Positions 7,434-14,638 of a stretch of 23,247 nt of DNA are shown piece by piece; positions within the stretch are counted from its first letter, which is position 1; each line of letters starts with the position of its first letter. The stretch is from a virus. The DNA lies in the IMG/VR virus record IMGVR_UViG_3300006735_000273, positions 1-23,247 of that record. One strand, given 5' to 3'. A program made the position numbers and the translations under genes. The notes under the pieces were generated by a model that was not told where the DNA came from, searched no databases, and was given only the letters and a program-made list of their open reading frames with translations.

Positions 7434-8971
7434 TCTAATCTCTCCACATCTTGTAAGGTATTAATATCTGCAACGAACTTATCATCACGAATACGAACAC
7501 ATCTAGGAAACCTTAGACCTAAATTGTCCTTTTCATCTCTTGAAACTAAATCAGCCTTTACTTCTAAGACTACAATTGGTGAAACAAAGAATCTCCCGTT
7601 ATCAAAAGACTCAACATTTCTTCGCAAGGTATTAGTCAAATTGACTAAATCGCTATCGGAGAAGCCTGTTCCGCACCATCCAACTGAATGATAACCATTA
7701 TTAGCCCTCACGCCTAGTTCATAAGTGCCGAAAACATTGGCTCGCTTTCCTTCTCCGTATTTAGCGGAAAGGACAACAACATCAAGGTTTATTTGCGGAG
7801 GTTTGTATTTAGCCCAGAAAACGGAGCGTTTTCCTGATTGATAAGGTTGGCTTGCATCTTTAACGATGATTCCTTCAAAGCCTTCATTGATTGCGTCATG
7901 GTAAAAGGCCATAATGTCGCCTTCTGTAATTCGGTGTGCTTGATTAGGCAGGTCTTTCATTCTCACCAACCTATCAGTGTATGATAAATCCATAACTGTT
8001 TCGCTATTGAGCATGAGACAATCAAAAATAACCCATTCTACTTTGACTCTTTCCATAGCCTCTTGGATATTCTTAGAATGAACCCTTGTTCCCATCTGTT
8101 TATGAGGAGCAGGTGCGCCATTTTCTAGAATAGGGTAGATTTCACCGTCTAAAATTGCATTATTTATCTCATATTCTTGCACTAATTCTACAACATCGGG
8201 GAATTGATGAGTGACGATTTTACCTTTACGGTTAAAAATCATCGTCTTCTCGCCCTCAATATGTATTTGATACCTATTACCATCGTATTTATAATCAACA
8301 ACAAAATCAGTCGGCCATTTATTCATCGGAACTTCTTTAGCAAGCATAGGCTTGATGAACTTTCCGTAAGTTAAATTACAAGGAGGATTATTACCCGCTT
8401 CATAATACTGACAAACTACTTCAACAGAATTGAAGTTCAAATGTTTCTTTACATCTGCTTGCTTCTTATTGTAGTATTTAGCAATAATCTTAGTGACTGT
8501 TCCAATGTTCATTCCATTACGGGGAGTTCTAAGCATATATCTGACAAACCAACGACGAGCGTTGGCTGACATAGCCAATACTGATTCTTCAATCATTTTA
8601 AACTCATTAGAATCAATTTTTCCACAGTCCATTTCTAATAAGCGAAGAACATATTGAACCGAAAAGTTTCGTTGCTTCTCGGCGGATATATCTAAAAAGT
8701 AAATGGCTTCGCCTAAATCATTATGAGCCGCCATTAAACCTTCTATTTCATCATCAAATACATCAAATATTTTAGCCATCCATTTCTTTGCTTTGGCTAA
8801 TCCTAAGTTATTTGCATTTAGTTCATCTTTATTTAAGATTGTCAATACTAATGATGTATTGCTTTTCTGTGTATTAAAACTCTCCAAATCCCGTGAAATC
8901 CGAGTTATTTGTTGAGTCTGTATCATTTGGTCTGTCGCTTGTAGCATTCTGCTCATATTTTCCCATGTCAT
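7430..8971 (-). CDS. lig: ATP-dependent DNA ligase
   Basis: A 513-residue archaeal/eukaryotic-type ligase that seals nicks using ATP. The adenylation motif is DYKYDGNR with Lys228 as the AMP acceptor. Motif Ia-like NRKGK is at 247-251, motif III ILDGEI at 273-278, motif IIIa VIFDCLML near 314-321, motif IV EGIIVK at 366-371, motif V WAKYK at 386-390, and a C-terminal OB domain follows. The N-terminal 200 residues are the helical DNA-binding domain, a little shorter than in cellular archaeal ligases of about 560 residues. The start is supported by GGTGA 7 bases upstream, but this ATG lies 98 bases inside the preceding small gene in another frame. The activity is certain. Confidence 0.95.
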   Translation of the reverse strand: MTWENMSRMLQATDQMIQTQQITRISRDLESFNTQKSNTSLVLTILNKDELNANNLGLAKAKKWMAKIFDVFDDEIEGLMAAHNDLGEAIYFLDISAEKQRNFSVQYVLRLLEMDCGKIDSNEFKMIEESVLAMSANARRWFVRYMLRTPRNGMNIGTVTKIIAKYYNKKQADVKKHLNFNSVEVVCQYYEAGNNPPCNLTYGKFIKPMLAKEVPMNKWPTDFVVDYKYDGNRYQIHIEGEKTMIFNRKGKIVTHQFPDVVELVQEYEINNAILDGEIYPILENGAPAPHKQMGTRVHSKNIQEAMERVKVEWVIFDCLMLNSETVMDLSYTDRLVRMKDLPNQAHRITEGDIMAFYHDAINEGFEGIIVKDASQPYQSGKRSVFWAKYKPPQINLDVVVLSAKYGEGKRANVFGTYELGVRANNGYHSVGWCGTGFSDSDLVNLTNTLRRNVESFDNGRFFVSPIVVLEVKADLVSRDEKDNLGLRFPRCVRIRDDKFVADINTLQDVERLE

Positions 8972-9101
8972 TGTTAATCACCTTTTCATTTTTATTTATT
9001 GTTATTACCAGTTCTTTTAATAGGCTACTGATTTTCCCATCATGCTTTTCGGCATAAGTCCACATAGCATTTGCTAAATAAACCCAATCTTCTTTTTTCA
9101 T
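8874..9101 (-). CDS. Small protein of unknown function overlapping ligase
   Basis: A 75-residue protein. Residues 1-42 form a helical, charged N-terminal part (KKEDWVYLANAMWTYAEKH and a second helix); the rest is polar, low-complexity Asn/Asp/Ser/Thr. That second part is written in a different frame over the first 98 bases of the ligase gene, so its composition may be dictated by the ligase. The start has the module GGTGAAGAAGAATGA, giving a strong ribosome binding site and a 4-base overlap with the upstream gene. No family is recognised. The good start signal argues for a real gene despite the long overlap. Confidence 0.55.
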   Translation of the reverse strand: MKKEDWVYLANAMWTYAEKHDGKISSLLKELVITINKNEKVINNDMGKYEQNATSDRPNDTDSTNNSDFTGFGEF

Positions 9102-9448
9102 TCTTCTTCACCGTCAGGCTCATTTAATCTTTGTAAGAGTCTTAAGAAATTGTGCATCATTTGTTCAACAACTACCATTTCTTCTTGTAATCCCCTTTCC
9201 ATAAATCGGTGCATCATATGAATCATAGATGCTTGAGTCATAGCGGGTGCTAATTTGGCTAAAGAATTGTTATTATAAATCTCCCAATAACAAACGAATG
9301 ATGCTCTAGCCAAATAGTTTCCTTTTACTACATCATTATAACCTGCGTTAAAATGGTCTAGTGCGTAGTCTTTTAGACGCTTCTTATTTTGTTTAGCCCA
9401 CTCGTCAAACTTCTTATTGTTTGTTGTAATTAAATATAATTTATTCAT
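9098..9448 (-). CDS. Protein of unknown function, helical
   Basis: A 116-residue helical protein, rich in Met, Asn and aromatic residues in its second half (MTQASMIHMMHRFMERG near 69-85). There are no signal peptide or membrane segments and no recognised domain. It starts at the ATG at 9448, which has GGTGA 5 bases upstream; an in-frame ATG four codons earlier lacks a properly spaced site. It ends in Asp-Gly-Glu-Glu-Glu, codons that double as the ribosome binding site of the following gene. It sits among small genes between a PC4-like gene and ligase. Confidence 0.6.
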   Translation of the reverse strand: MNKLYLITTNNKKFDEWAKQNKKRLKDYALDHFNAGYNDVVKGNYLARASFVCYWEIYNNNSLAKLAPAMTQASMIHMMHRFMERGLQEEMVVVEQMMHNFLRLLQRLNEPDGEEE

Positions 9449-9704
9449 TCTTTTCACCATCCATAAACTCTCTCATAGCCTGATAGAACTTACCGAAACA
9501 AAGGTCAATATGTTCTTTTTGAACTCTACAACCTCTACCACCTTTAGGCGGAACTGTCATTTCATCTTCAACGAATTGTGCAAATAAATCAATTATCTTA
9601 CCTGCACAACTACCAAATCTAGGAACTGCATTGTTCCCATATTGTCTCTCTTCATTTGCTTTTCTCAAACTAATTTTAGCCTGAACTTCACTTACTCTTT
9701 TCAT
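9441..9704 (-). CDS. Protein of unknown function
   Basis: An 87-residue basic protein. There is a polar N-terminal helix (residues 1-22) and a central helix AGKIIDLFAQFVEDEM. A Gly/Arg-rich turn VPPKGGRGCRVQ follows, then a C-terminal helix IDLCFGKFYQAMREFM. No family is recognised. The helix-loop-helix arrangement is faintly like a small DNA- or protein-binding fold, without support from motifs. The ATG at 9704 has AAGGAGAG 7 bases upstream, which decides it over a TTG one codon earlier. It overlaps the PC4-like gene at its start by 17 bases and the next gene at its end by 8 bases. Confidence 0.6.
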   Translation of the reverse strand: MKRVSEVQAKISLRKANEERQYGNNAVPRFGSCAGKIIDLFAQFVEDEMTVPPKGGRGCRVQKEHIDLCFGKFYQAMREFMDGEKNE

Positions 9705-9900
9705 CAATCTCTCTCCTTAGTATATCTAATAATAATTTTGCTTCTTCCATGTTCAAACGAACACCTTTGTTTGTTGGCTTATCATTTCTAAACCAACGAA
9801 TATCCAAGACTTCAATATTCCAATATTTGCCCCTTTTAACTTTACAGTCCATAGTAGCATCACGGACAATTGTTCCTATTACAGTTAATTCATCACTCAA
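9688..9900 (-). CDS. PC4-like single-strand DNA-binding transcription coactivator (TTG start)
   Basis: A 70-residue protein resembling the PC4/Sub1 core. The strand KYWNIEVLDIRWFRND is followed by KPTNKGVRLNMEEAKLLLDILR, matching the PC4 pattern of a VDIR-like strand, then KPTKKGISL and a C-terminal helix. PC4 folds dimerise and bind single-stranded or melted DNA at promoters and forks, and some phages encode them. The preferred start is TTG at 9900, 6 bases after GGGGTG and overlapping the upstream stop as TTGA; a GTG at 9909 overlaps the ribosome binding site itself. With TFB and the histone-fold protein it forms a group of eukaryotic-like transcription factors in the window. The family call rests on motif resemblance. 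Confidence 0.6.
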   Translation of the reverse strand: MSDELTVIGTIVRDATMDCKVKRGKYWNIEVLDIRWFRNDKPTNKGVRLNMEEAKLLLDILRREIDEKSK

Positions 9901-10307
9901 CTCATCCACCCCTGTTTGAACTTATCTAGTTCTTGTTTAGAAGTAAAATAGCGGGGTGTGTCTAATTCATCAAGGCGATTAACTACCCAACATACTCCGC
10001 CTAAAGACGATACTTGAACTACTTCAAATTGGCCGTCATTAACTTCAATAACTTCAGCCGTATTTACTTCAGGAACTAAACCATATTTCTTAGTTATTTC
10101 CTTCGCTACTTCATGAATATTTTCAACTACATATTTGATAATATGCGCTCGTTGAATGGGTATTTTAGGTGCTACTTCTATTGCTAACTCCCCAGTCATT
10201 TTACAAACAATACATTTGTTTCCTTTACAAATAGGGCAATTAACTCTTGCTTTATGAGGGGCAGGTAAAGTCACTGTAATTGCTTTTTTCTTATTCAACT
10301 TCTTCAT
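9897..10307 (-). CDS. Zinc-ribbon protein of unknown function
   Basis: A 136-residue protein with a basic N-terminus (KKLNKKK). A zinc knuckle follows at 24-40, reading CPICKGNKCIVCKMTGE, like one DnaJ-type C-x2-C-x-G repeat pair. Residues 55-75 form a helix (IIKYVVENIHEVAKEI), and the C-terminal half is beta-rich (EVVQVSSLGGVCWVV). The function is unknown; a nucleic-acid or protein-binding adaptor is possible. The ATG at 10307 is almost abutted by AGGAGGG, so a TTG at 10298, better spaced, may be the real start. It overlaps the end of the preceding zinc microprotein by 17 bases. Confidence 0.6.
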   Translation of the reverse strand: MKKLNKKKAITVTLPAPHKARVNCPICKGNKCIVCKMTGELAIEVAPKIPIQRAHIIKYVVENIHEVAKEITKKYGLVPEVNTAEVIEVNDGQFEVVQVSSLGGVCWVVNRLDELDTPRYFTSKQELDKFKQGWMS

Positions 10308-10398
10308 CCCTCCTAAGTTTATCTAAACACTCTTGACACATACCGTATCGGCGCATATAATAGGCATTACATTCTTCTTTACATAAAGAACATTCCAT
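10291..10398 (-). CDS. Zinc-finger microprotein (35 aa)
   Basis: A 35-codon gene with two cysteine pairs (MECSLCKEEC at the start and MCQECLDKL at 20-28), which would bind one zinc between Cys3/Cys6 and Cys21/Cys24. Its ATG overlaps the stop of the preceding 36-codon gene as TAATG, and that stop is preceded by AGGAGAGTGAAG, a good ribosome binding site. It ends overlapping the next gene. Its exact role is unknown. It is one of several such microproteins in the window. Confidence 0.6.
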   Translation of the reverse strand: MECSLCKEECNAYYMRRYGMCQECLDKLRRDEEVE

Positions 10399-10508
10399 TA
10401 CTTCACTCTCCTTGTTTCAGGAACTAAATGCCCTTGAAGATTTCTAACAAAAATAACCATTGTTCCATCTACATAAACAATAGTCATTCTTTCTATTTCT
10501 TTATTCAT
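10398..10508 (-). CDS. Small protein of unknown function (36 aa)
   Basis: A 36-codon gene beginning at an ATG that follows the strong module GGAGGAATAAATATG, whose TAA is the GroEL stop. The protein has a beta-hairpin-like core (MTIVYVDGTMVIFV) and a basic end (TRRVK). There is no recognised family. The TAATG overlap with the next microprotein suggests translational coupling. Confidence 0.55.
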   Translation of the reverse strand: MNKEIERMTIVYVDGTMVIFVRNLQGHLVPETRRVK

Positions 10509-10510
10509 AT

Positions 10511-12019
10511 TTATTCCTCCACTAATACCGCAACTTCCGTTGAATAAAACAACTGAGCAATAGACATAGCCGCTAAGAAACTATTCTTAGTTACCTTTAC
10601 AGGGTCATATACTCCTGCTTGATGTAAGTCAGAATACATATTTGTCAAGGCATTATATCCCATATTTTTGTTATTCTTTCTTAGATTAGTTAGTTCGTCT
10701 GCATCAAGTTCCTTAAATCCACCATTTTGTTTTAAAACTTCTAGTGGCTTAAGTAAAGCATCACTGAACCATTTCGGCATATCTCCATTATTAGCAATAT
10801 CAAACAAAGTCATACCGCCACCGAGAACAATACCTGATTCTAAGGCCGCCTTAGTTGCATTGAGAGCATCATCTAATCTTTCTTTTGTTTCTCTCATTTC
10901 CATAGTAGAAGAAGCACCAATTTGAATTGTTGCTACTCCACCATTTAAGCGAGAAATACGAGACTTAACTCTTGATAGTTCGTGTCCTTTAAGAGTCTTG
11001 GCTAATTCTTTAAGCCCATTAATTCTTTCTTTAGTGTCTCCTTCTCCACCAATAATAGTTGTTGTTTCTTTAGTGATTACTACCTTACTACAATTTCCTA
11101 AATCGGTTGTTGTAAATACTTTAGGGTCATCTTTGCTTTCTTCAACAAATACATTTCCTCCAATAAGAGTTTTAATATCAGTTAATTCATCAAGTTGAGC
11201 GTCACCAAAATTAGGAGACATGACTACTGCACATTGAACAGTTTTATTTACTAAGTTCATAACTAGATTGTTTAGTGCGCTACCATCCATTCCTTTACAG
11301 AATATAATTAGAGGTTGATTATTAGCAGCAGAAAACTCAAGTAAAGGCATAATGTCTGAAAACTTTCTAAGGCTTAAGTTGCTTAAGAAAATCAACGGGT
11401 TATCAAACTCAACCTTGCCGTTTTCAGTATTGCACATCAAATGACTAATATAACCCTCATTGATTTCCATACCTTCTCTATGAACCATTTCAGTATTGTA
11501 GTTCTTTGATTCTTCAACTGTGACAATACCATCTCTACCGACCATATTCAATGCTTCTTGTATAAGATTTCCTAAATACCTGTCATTGTTTGCAGCAATT
11601 GTGGCTACATTAAGAATATCGGTGTCTTTTACTTGAATAGTTCTATTACCTAATTCATACAATACTTCTTCTCTTAAGGAAAGAAGATTGTTATTCATAG
11701 CATGAGTAGATACTTTGTCATATTTCATTAAAGAATGACACAGTGCTTGAGCAAGAATACAAGCAGTAGTAGTTCCATCGCCTGATTTATCTTGTGCTTG
11801 ACTCGCTAGATTTTGAACCATTTGAATACCCATTTGAACATAAGGGTCTTCGTGACTAATATATTTAGTAATAGTCACACCGTCGTTAATAATAACGGGA
11901 GGGTTATTCTGTAAAATAACTGTCTTTGCTTGTGGCCCTAGCGTCGGTTTAACTGTATTTGCTACTAAATCAATTCCTTGTAATAGTTTTTCTTTGACTT
12001 CTTTTCCTTGTATAATCAT
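10511..12019 (-). CDS. groL: Group I chaperonin (GroEL/Hsp60-like)
   Basis: A 502-residue ATP-driven folding chamber subunit of bacterial type rather than a thermosome. It shows VKPTLGPQAKTVIL (23-36), NDGVTI (45-50), the ATP motif GDGTTTA (80-86), EGMEINEGYIS in the apical domain, LDDALNATKAALESG, and IVLGGGMTLF in the equatorial domain. All follow GroEL closely. It is shorter than E. coli GroEL (about 548), and the C-terminal Gly-Gly-Met tail is absent; the protein ends LVEE. It is encoded directly after a GroES-like gene with an ATGA overlap, as in bacterial groESL operons. It presumably folds viral or host proteins. A group I chaperonin in an otherwise archaeal-type gene set implies lateral acquisition. 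Confidence 0.93.
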   Translation of the reverse strand: MIIQGKEVKEKLLQGIDLVANTVKPTLGPQAKTVILQNNPPVIINDGVTITKYISHEDPYVQMGIQMVQNLASQAQDKSGDGTTTACILAQALCHSLMKYDKVSTHAMNNNLLSLREEVLYELGNRTIQVKDTDILNVATIAANNDRYLGNLIQEALNMVGRDGIVTVEESKNYNTEMVHREGMEINEGYISHLMCNTENGKVEFDNPLIFLSNLSLRKFSDIMPLLEFSAANNQPLIIFCKGMDGSALNNLVMNLVNKTVQCAVVMSPNFGDAQLDELTDIKTLIGGNVFVEESKDDPKVFTTTDLGNCSKVVITKETTTIIGGEGDTKERINGLKELAKTLKGHELSRVKSRISRLNGGVATIQIGASSTMEMRETKERLDDALNATKAALESGIVLGGGMTLFDIANNGDMPKWFSDALLKPLEVLKQNGGFKELDADELTNLRKNNKNMGYNALTNMYSDLHQAGVYDPVKVTKNSFLAAMSIAQLFYSTEVAVLVEE

Positions 12020-12234
12020 TCTTCCACTCCCAGTAAATACTCTACTTTGACAAATATAAGGTCATCATGCGTTGGTGAACGGTGTCTATCATCATAGAGA
12101 ACAATTTTTCCCTCTATCTCAGGATATTTAGGACATGAAAGCACTAAACCCCGACCATCAGTTTTAACCTGAATACCCATAGAAGAAGTAGAGTTTTCTA
12201 GTTCTATAATTGCATAATCACCTATTGCTTTCAT
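12016..12234 (-). CDS. groS: GroES-like co-chaperonin, shortened
   Basis: A 72-residue Cpn10-like protein; cellular GroES is about 97. It begins MKAIGDYAIIEL, like the first GroES strand. The mobile-loop region STSSMGIQVKT retains a hydrophobic tripeptide (IQV, where GroES has IVL) for docking on GroEL. GKIVLYDD resembles the core strand, and the end FVKVEYLLGVEE matches the GroES pattern of x-K-x-x-D-I-L-A-V. The roof hairpin appears shortened. Phage co-chaperonins are often this divergent. It is directly followed by the GroEL-like gene with an ATGA overlap, and its own ATG has GGTGA 6 bases upstream. Context and motif agree, so the call is good although identity is low. Confidence 0.72.
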   Translation of the reverse strand: MKAIGDYAIIELENSTSSMGIQVKTDGRGLVLSCPKYPEIEGKIVLYDDRHRSPTHDDLIFVKVEYLLGVEE

Positions 12235-12506
12235 TCTTCTTCACCTACATCATTTTCTGCTACACGAACCCATGCTTTCTTTCCTTCAGAAACCCATGTA
12301 TATACATGCGTCTTATAAAACTTATCAAGGTCTTTATCTTTTTGAGTTCTTTTAGACCAAGTAATTCCCATGTTATCTCGGCGTTTATTTAAATCATTTG
12401 GATGATTAGCCACATGTCTTTCTGTTCTCTCAGTAAGAGACATTTTTTCATATTCTCTCATAGGTATTTCTTGGTATTTGTGTGCATTACTGTCGCCTTC
12501 CTTCAT
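12231..12506 (-). CDS. Protein of unknown function between JAMM and GroES genes
   Basis: A 91-residue strongly charged protein. A basic, helical middle (TERTERHVANHPNDLNKRRD) is followed by WSKRTQKDKDLDKFYKTHVYTW and a strand-like AWVRVAEN. No domain is recognised. It has no cysteines, so it is not an obvious E2-like or zinc protein. The start lies in an ATGA overlap with the JAMM gene stop, behind GTGAAGAAGA. The end again forms the Gly-Glu-Glu-Glu/ribosome-site module of the GroES gene. Its position between the protease and the chaperonins suggests a protein-homeostasis link, without direct evidence. Confidence 0.6.
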   Translation of the reverse strand: MKEGDSNAHKYQEIPMREYEKMSLTERTERHVANHPNDLNKRRDNMGITWSKRTQKDKDLDKFYKTHVYTWVSEGKKAWVRVAENDVGEEE

Positions 12507-13108
12507 TCTTCTTCACTACTCCATGTTTGTGTTCTTGTATGAGAATTACTCTCATAAATATCTAGTTGATTAGGACTATTAACTGTCCAAAAACCATAAT
12601 GACCTTCACCGCCAAGAACATACGCAGTTTCCATCATAGGTTTATTATTAAATCCAGCAATATTTTGCCAAATTGAAACAGTATTAATATCTGTTCCGCT
12701 AAAATATGCCGCACCAAATGGGTGAGTATGAATCCAACAACGGATAGGAAATACTACACCATTAGGTAGTTCAAACTTTTCAAACTCTACATAGCCCGAA
12801 GAACCAGTTGTCACGAAACAATTATTCTTTCCATCAATAACAACTTGAACTTCAAGATTAGGTAGAATAACAGTGGATGCTTCCCAAATATCTGCATGAA
12901 AAGATAAATCATGCTGTGCAACATCTAATACATCTTCAAAAGGAACACCACAACTAATGGCGTTTTCAGTGGCGATTCTATTAAATGAATCTTCAATAAA
13001 AGTAATTGCTTCTTTTCTCATATCCTGCATTTGATTTTCATATTCAACCATCATTTCAAAATCCTTTATTAGTTTATCATCATTTTTATTTTCATTCCCA
13101 TTACCCAT
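12503..13108 (-). CDS. JAMM/MPN metalloprotease (deubiquitinase-like)
   Basis: A 201-residue protein with the full JAMM motif: His127 and His129 in IHTHPFGAAYFSGTD, Ser137 and Asp140. The spacing is identical to that of Rpn11-type enzymes (HSHP-x6-SGxD), so the zinc ligands and Ser are intact. The catalytic Glu should lie 40-60 residues earlier; Glu76 or Glu86 are candidates. Residues 1-55 are a helical N-terminal extension. JAMM enzymes cleave isopeptide bonds or trim residues after the Gly-Gly of ubiquitin-like precursors. Two genes upstream is an E1-like enzyme, and a ThiS/ubiquitin-like protein ending in GGNL is encoded at 20145. The start at 13108 is chosen for GGGGTGA 5 bases upstream over a GTG at 13117. 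Confidence 0.85.
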   Translation of the reverse strand: MGNGNENKNDDKLIKDFEMMVEYENQMQDMRKEAITFIEDSFNRIATENAISCGVPFEDVLDVAQHDLSFHADIWEASTVILPNLEVQVVIDGKNNCFVTTGSSGYVEFEKFELPNGVVFPIRCWIHTHPFGAAYFSGTDINTVSIWQNIAGFNNKPMMETAYVLGGEGHYGFWTVNSPNQLDIYESNSHTRTQTWSSEEE

Positions 13109-13113
13109 GATTT

Positions 13114-14082
13114 TCACCCCTGCATCTTGGCTTTCATCTTTGCTATACGCTTGGCTAACTTGGCCTGTTTTCGGGCCTTACGGCGTTCTCTACGGCTCAA
13201 TTTAACCGGCTTTGACTCGGCTTCCTTTCGGGCCTTAATCTCAATTGAGGCTCTCATAAGCATCTCTTCATGCTTAGGTTGTGTGCTATCAACCAACTTT
13301 TCTAAGCGGGTTGCGATAACTCCGTATGAACGATTATACCTATTTCGGGCTTGGTCTATTGAAAGTTCATAAAAGTTACAAACTAAATCATAATCTTCTT
13401 CTTCTGTCCAACGAGGGGTATAAGTTTTCTTAGCCTTTGTTGTTTTCTTCCGAGGCTTTGGCGATTCTGCTGGTTTTGTTGCATTCTTAGCCGCTTTCTT
13501 ATTCTTAGTCATGTTAATCTTATGATTATACATTCGTTGCTTTACAGCACTGGAACTCTTACCTATCTTTTCAGCGTAGGCAATTTGTTCTTTACCACTA
13601 GTAATGGTAAAGAGTCCAGCGTGTTCTTCTTCTGTCCACTTTTTATTGTGGATTCCTTTTCTGTTTGTTCTTGTTTTCATATTATTCACCATATTTTCTT
13701 TTATCTTATTCTTCAAGATTTCTTGTTGTTTTTGAACTGCTTTTTCAATTTGTAGTCTTTCATTGGTGGGGTTGCAGTTCTTTATAACCCACTCAACTTG
13801 TTTAGCATTAATTGTTCTACCAAATAATTCTTTGAAACCTTGTTTTGTTTTCTTTTGGCCTAAAGAATTAAGGAAACAACCATGTATGTAATCAATTTCT
13901 TCTTGTGTATAAGGTTGTTTCAAAATAACCGTTCTGAAGTGTGTAGAAAGCCCATTTGCATTTTTCTTAGTGTTAAACTTTTTATTAAAACCAGTGGCTA
14001 TTCTAGCCCAAGTCCATTGGTAAGCAGTTCGCTTTACTACAATATAAGCATTCATTTCATCAGTCCAATTAAACTTATTCAT
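13114..14082 (-). CDS. Myb/SANT-like repeat DNA-binding protein with basic tail
   Basis: A 322-residue, very basic protein. Three to four Myb/SANT-like helical repeats are visible near residues 4-50 (NWTDEMNAYI ... WARIATGF), 57-101 (PYTQEEIDYIHGCF), 147-188 (KKWTEEEHAGLF ... KSSSAVKQRMYNHKI) and 223-263 (PRWTEEEDYDLV ... SYGVIATRLEKL). Repeats 3 and 4 are the clearest, with W-T-E-E-E and a third helix of the S-x-x-x-V/I-x-x-R type. A Lys/Ala/Pro linker at 191-222 and a Lys/Arg tail at 294-320 resemble chromatin proteins. It probably binds DNA as a regulator or architectural protein. It sits between the E1-like and JAMM genes, overlapping the E1 gene by 4 bases behind a strong GGTGGTGA site. 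Confidence 0.6.
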   Translation of the reverse strand: MNKFNWTDEMNAYIVVKRTAYQWTWARIATGFNKKFNTKKNANGLSTHFRTVILKQPYTQEEIDYIHGCFLNSLGQKKTKQGFKELFGRTINAKQVEWVIKNCNPTNERLQIEKAVQKQQEILKNKIKENMVNNMKTRTNRKGIHNKKWTEEEHAGLFTITSGKEQIAYAEKIGKSSSAVKQRMYNHKINMTKNKKAAKNATKPAESPKPRKKTTKAKKTYTPRWTEEEDYDLVCNFYELSIDQARNRYNRSYGVIATRLEKLVDSTQPKHEEMLMRASIEIKARKEAESKPVKLSRRERRKARKQAKLAKRIAKMKAKMQG

Positions 14083-14636
14083 ACATTCACCACCATATAT
14101 TCTCGCACTTCTTCATCATTCATATATCTTTGAATCCATTGTGCGCCAATTCCTGCAATTGCGACTTGCATGAAATGAACATTCTTATTTGTTCCATCCC
14201 ATGAATCTCCTTGACATGAATATGACCTATCATCACCCGCTAAAAGCATATCATACATTTTTGGGTCGGCCTTATGACTCACAAGTGCGGCGTTCCTACC
14301 TTGCGCTCTTAAGTCAAGCCATTTAAGACTTGTGTTGTATAAAGTTCTTCTTACTCCCAAGTTATCAACACAGCAAATCACCAAATCATATCCTGTCATT
14401 TGTCTTTCAGTTAATACTGGGTATTTACTGAAATGTTCAACTGATTTGTAAGAATCCATCATAACACTTGCTTTATTCTGTCCAACATGAGACTTCTTAA
14501 AGTTTTGGTAAGTTAAGTTCTTTGCTTCTACACTATCGGGGTCTGCAACAGTAATGTTATACATTCCCACTTTATCTAAGAACTGAACCAAAAATGACCC
14601 AATCCCGCCTGTTCCTATAATTAATATTTTTCTCAT
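14079..14636 (-). CDS. E1-like/ThiF-family adenylyltransferase
   Basis: A 185-residue Rossmann-fold enzyme of the ThiF/MoeB/E1 superfamily, which adenylates the C-terminal glycine of ubiquitin-like proteins. It has GTGGIGS (8-14), Asp32 in VADPDSV, Asn40-Leu41 and Gln44 in NLTYQNF, VGQNKA (51-56) with Lys55, and ICCVDN (87-92) with Asp91 followed by Arg96/97. The conserved Arg of the NLxRQ motif is Tyr43 here. Cys141 in SYSCQ is a candidate catalytic cysteine, in a place resembling that of ThiF proteins of the PRTRC type. There is no CxxC zinc site and no fused domain, and it is shorter than MoeB (about 250). The start has GGAGGAATAAATATG. It heads an array with Myb-like and JAMM genes. Confidence 0.85.
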   Translation of the reverse strand: MRKILIIGTGGIGSFLVQFLDKVGMYNITVADPDSVEAKNLTYQNFKKSHVGQNKASVMMDSYKSVEHFSKYPVLTERQMTGYDLVICCVDNLGVRRTLYNTSLKWLDLRAQGRNAALVSHKADPKMYDMLLAGDDRSYSCQGDSWDGTNKNVHFMQVAIAGIGAQWIQRYMNDEEVREYMVVNV

Positions 14637-14638
14637 AT

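Noticed and set aside
10511-12019. Thermosome (group II chaperonin) as the identity of the 502-aa chaperonin
   Set aside because: Motif details and the adjacent GroES-like gene fit group I GroEL; a thermosome would not need a GroES partner.
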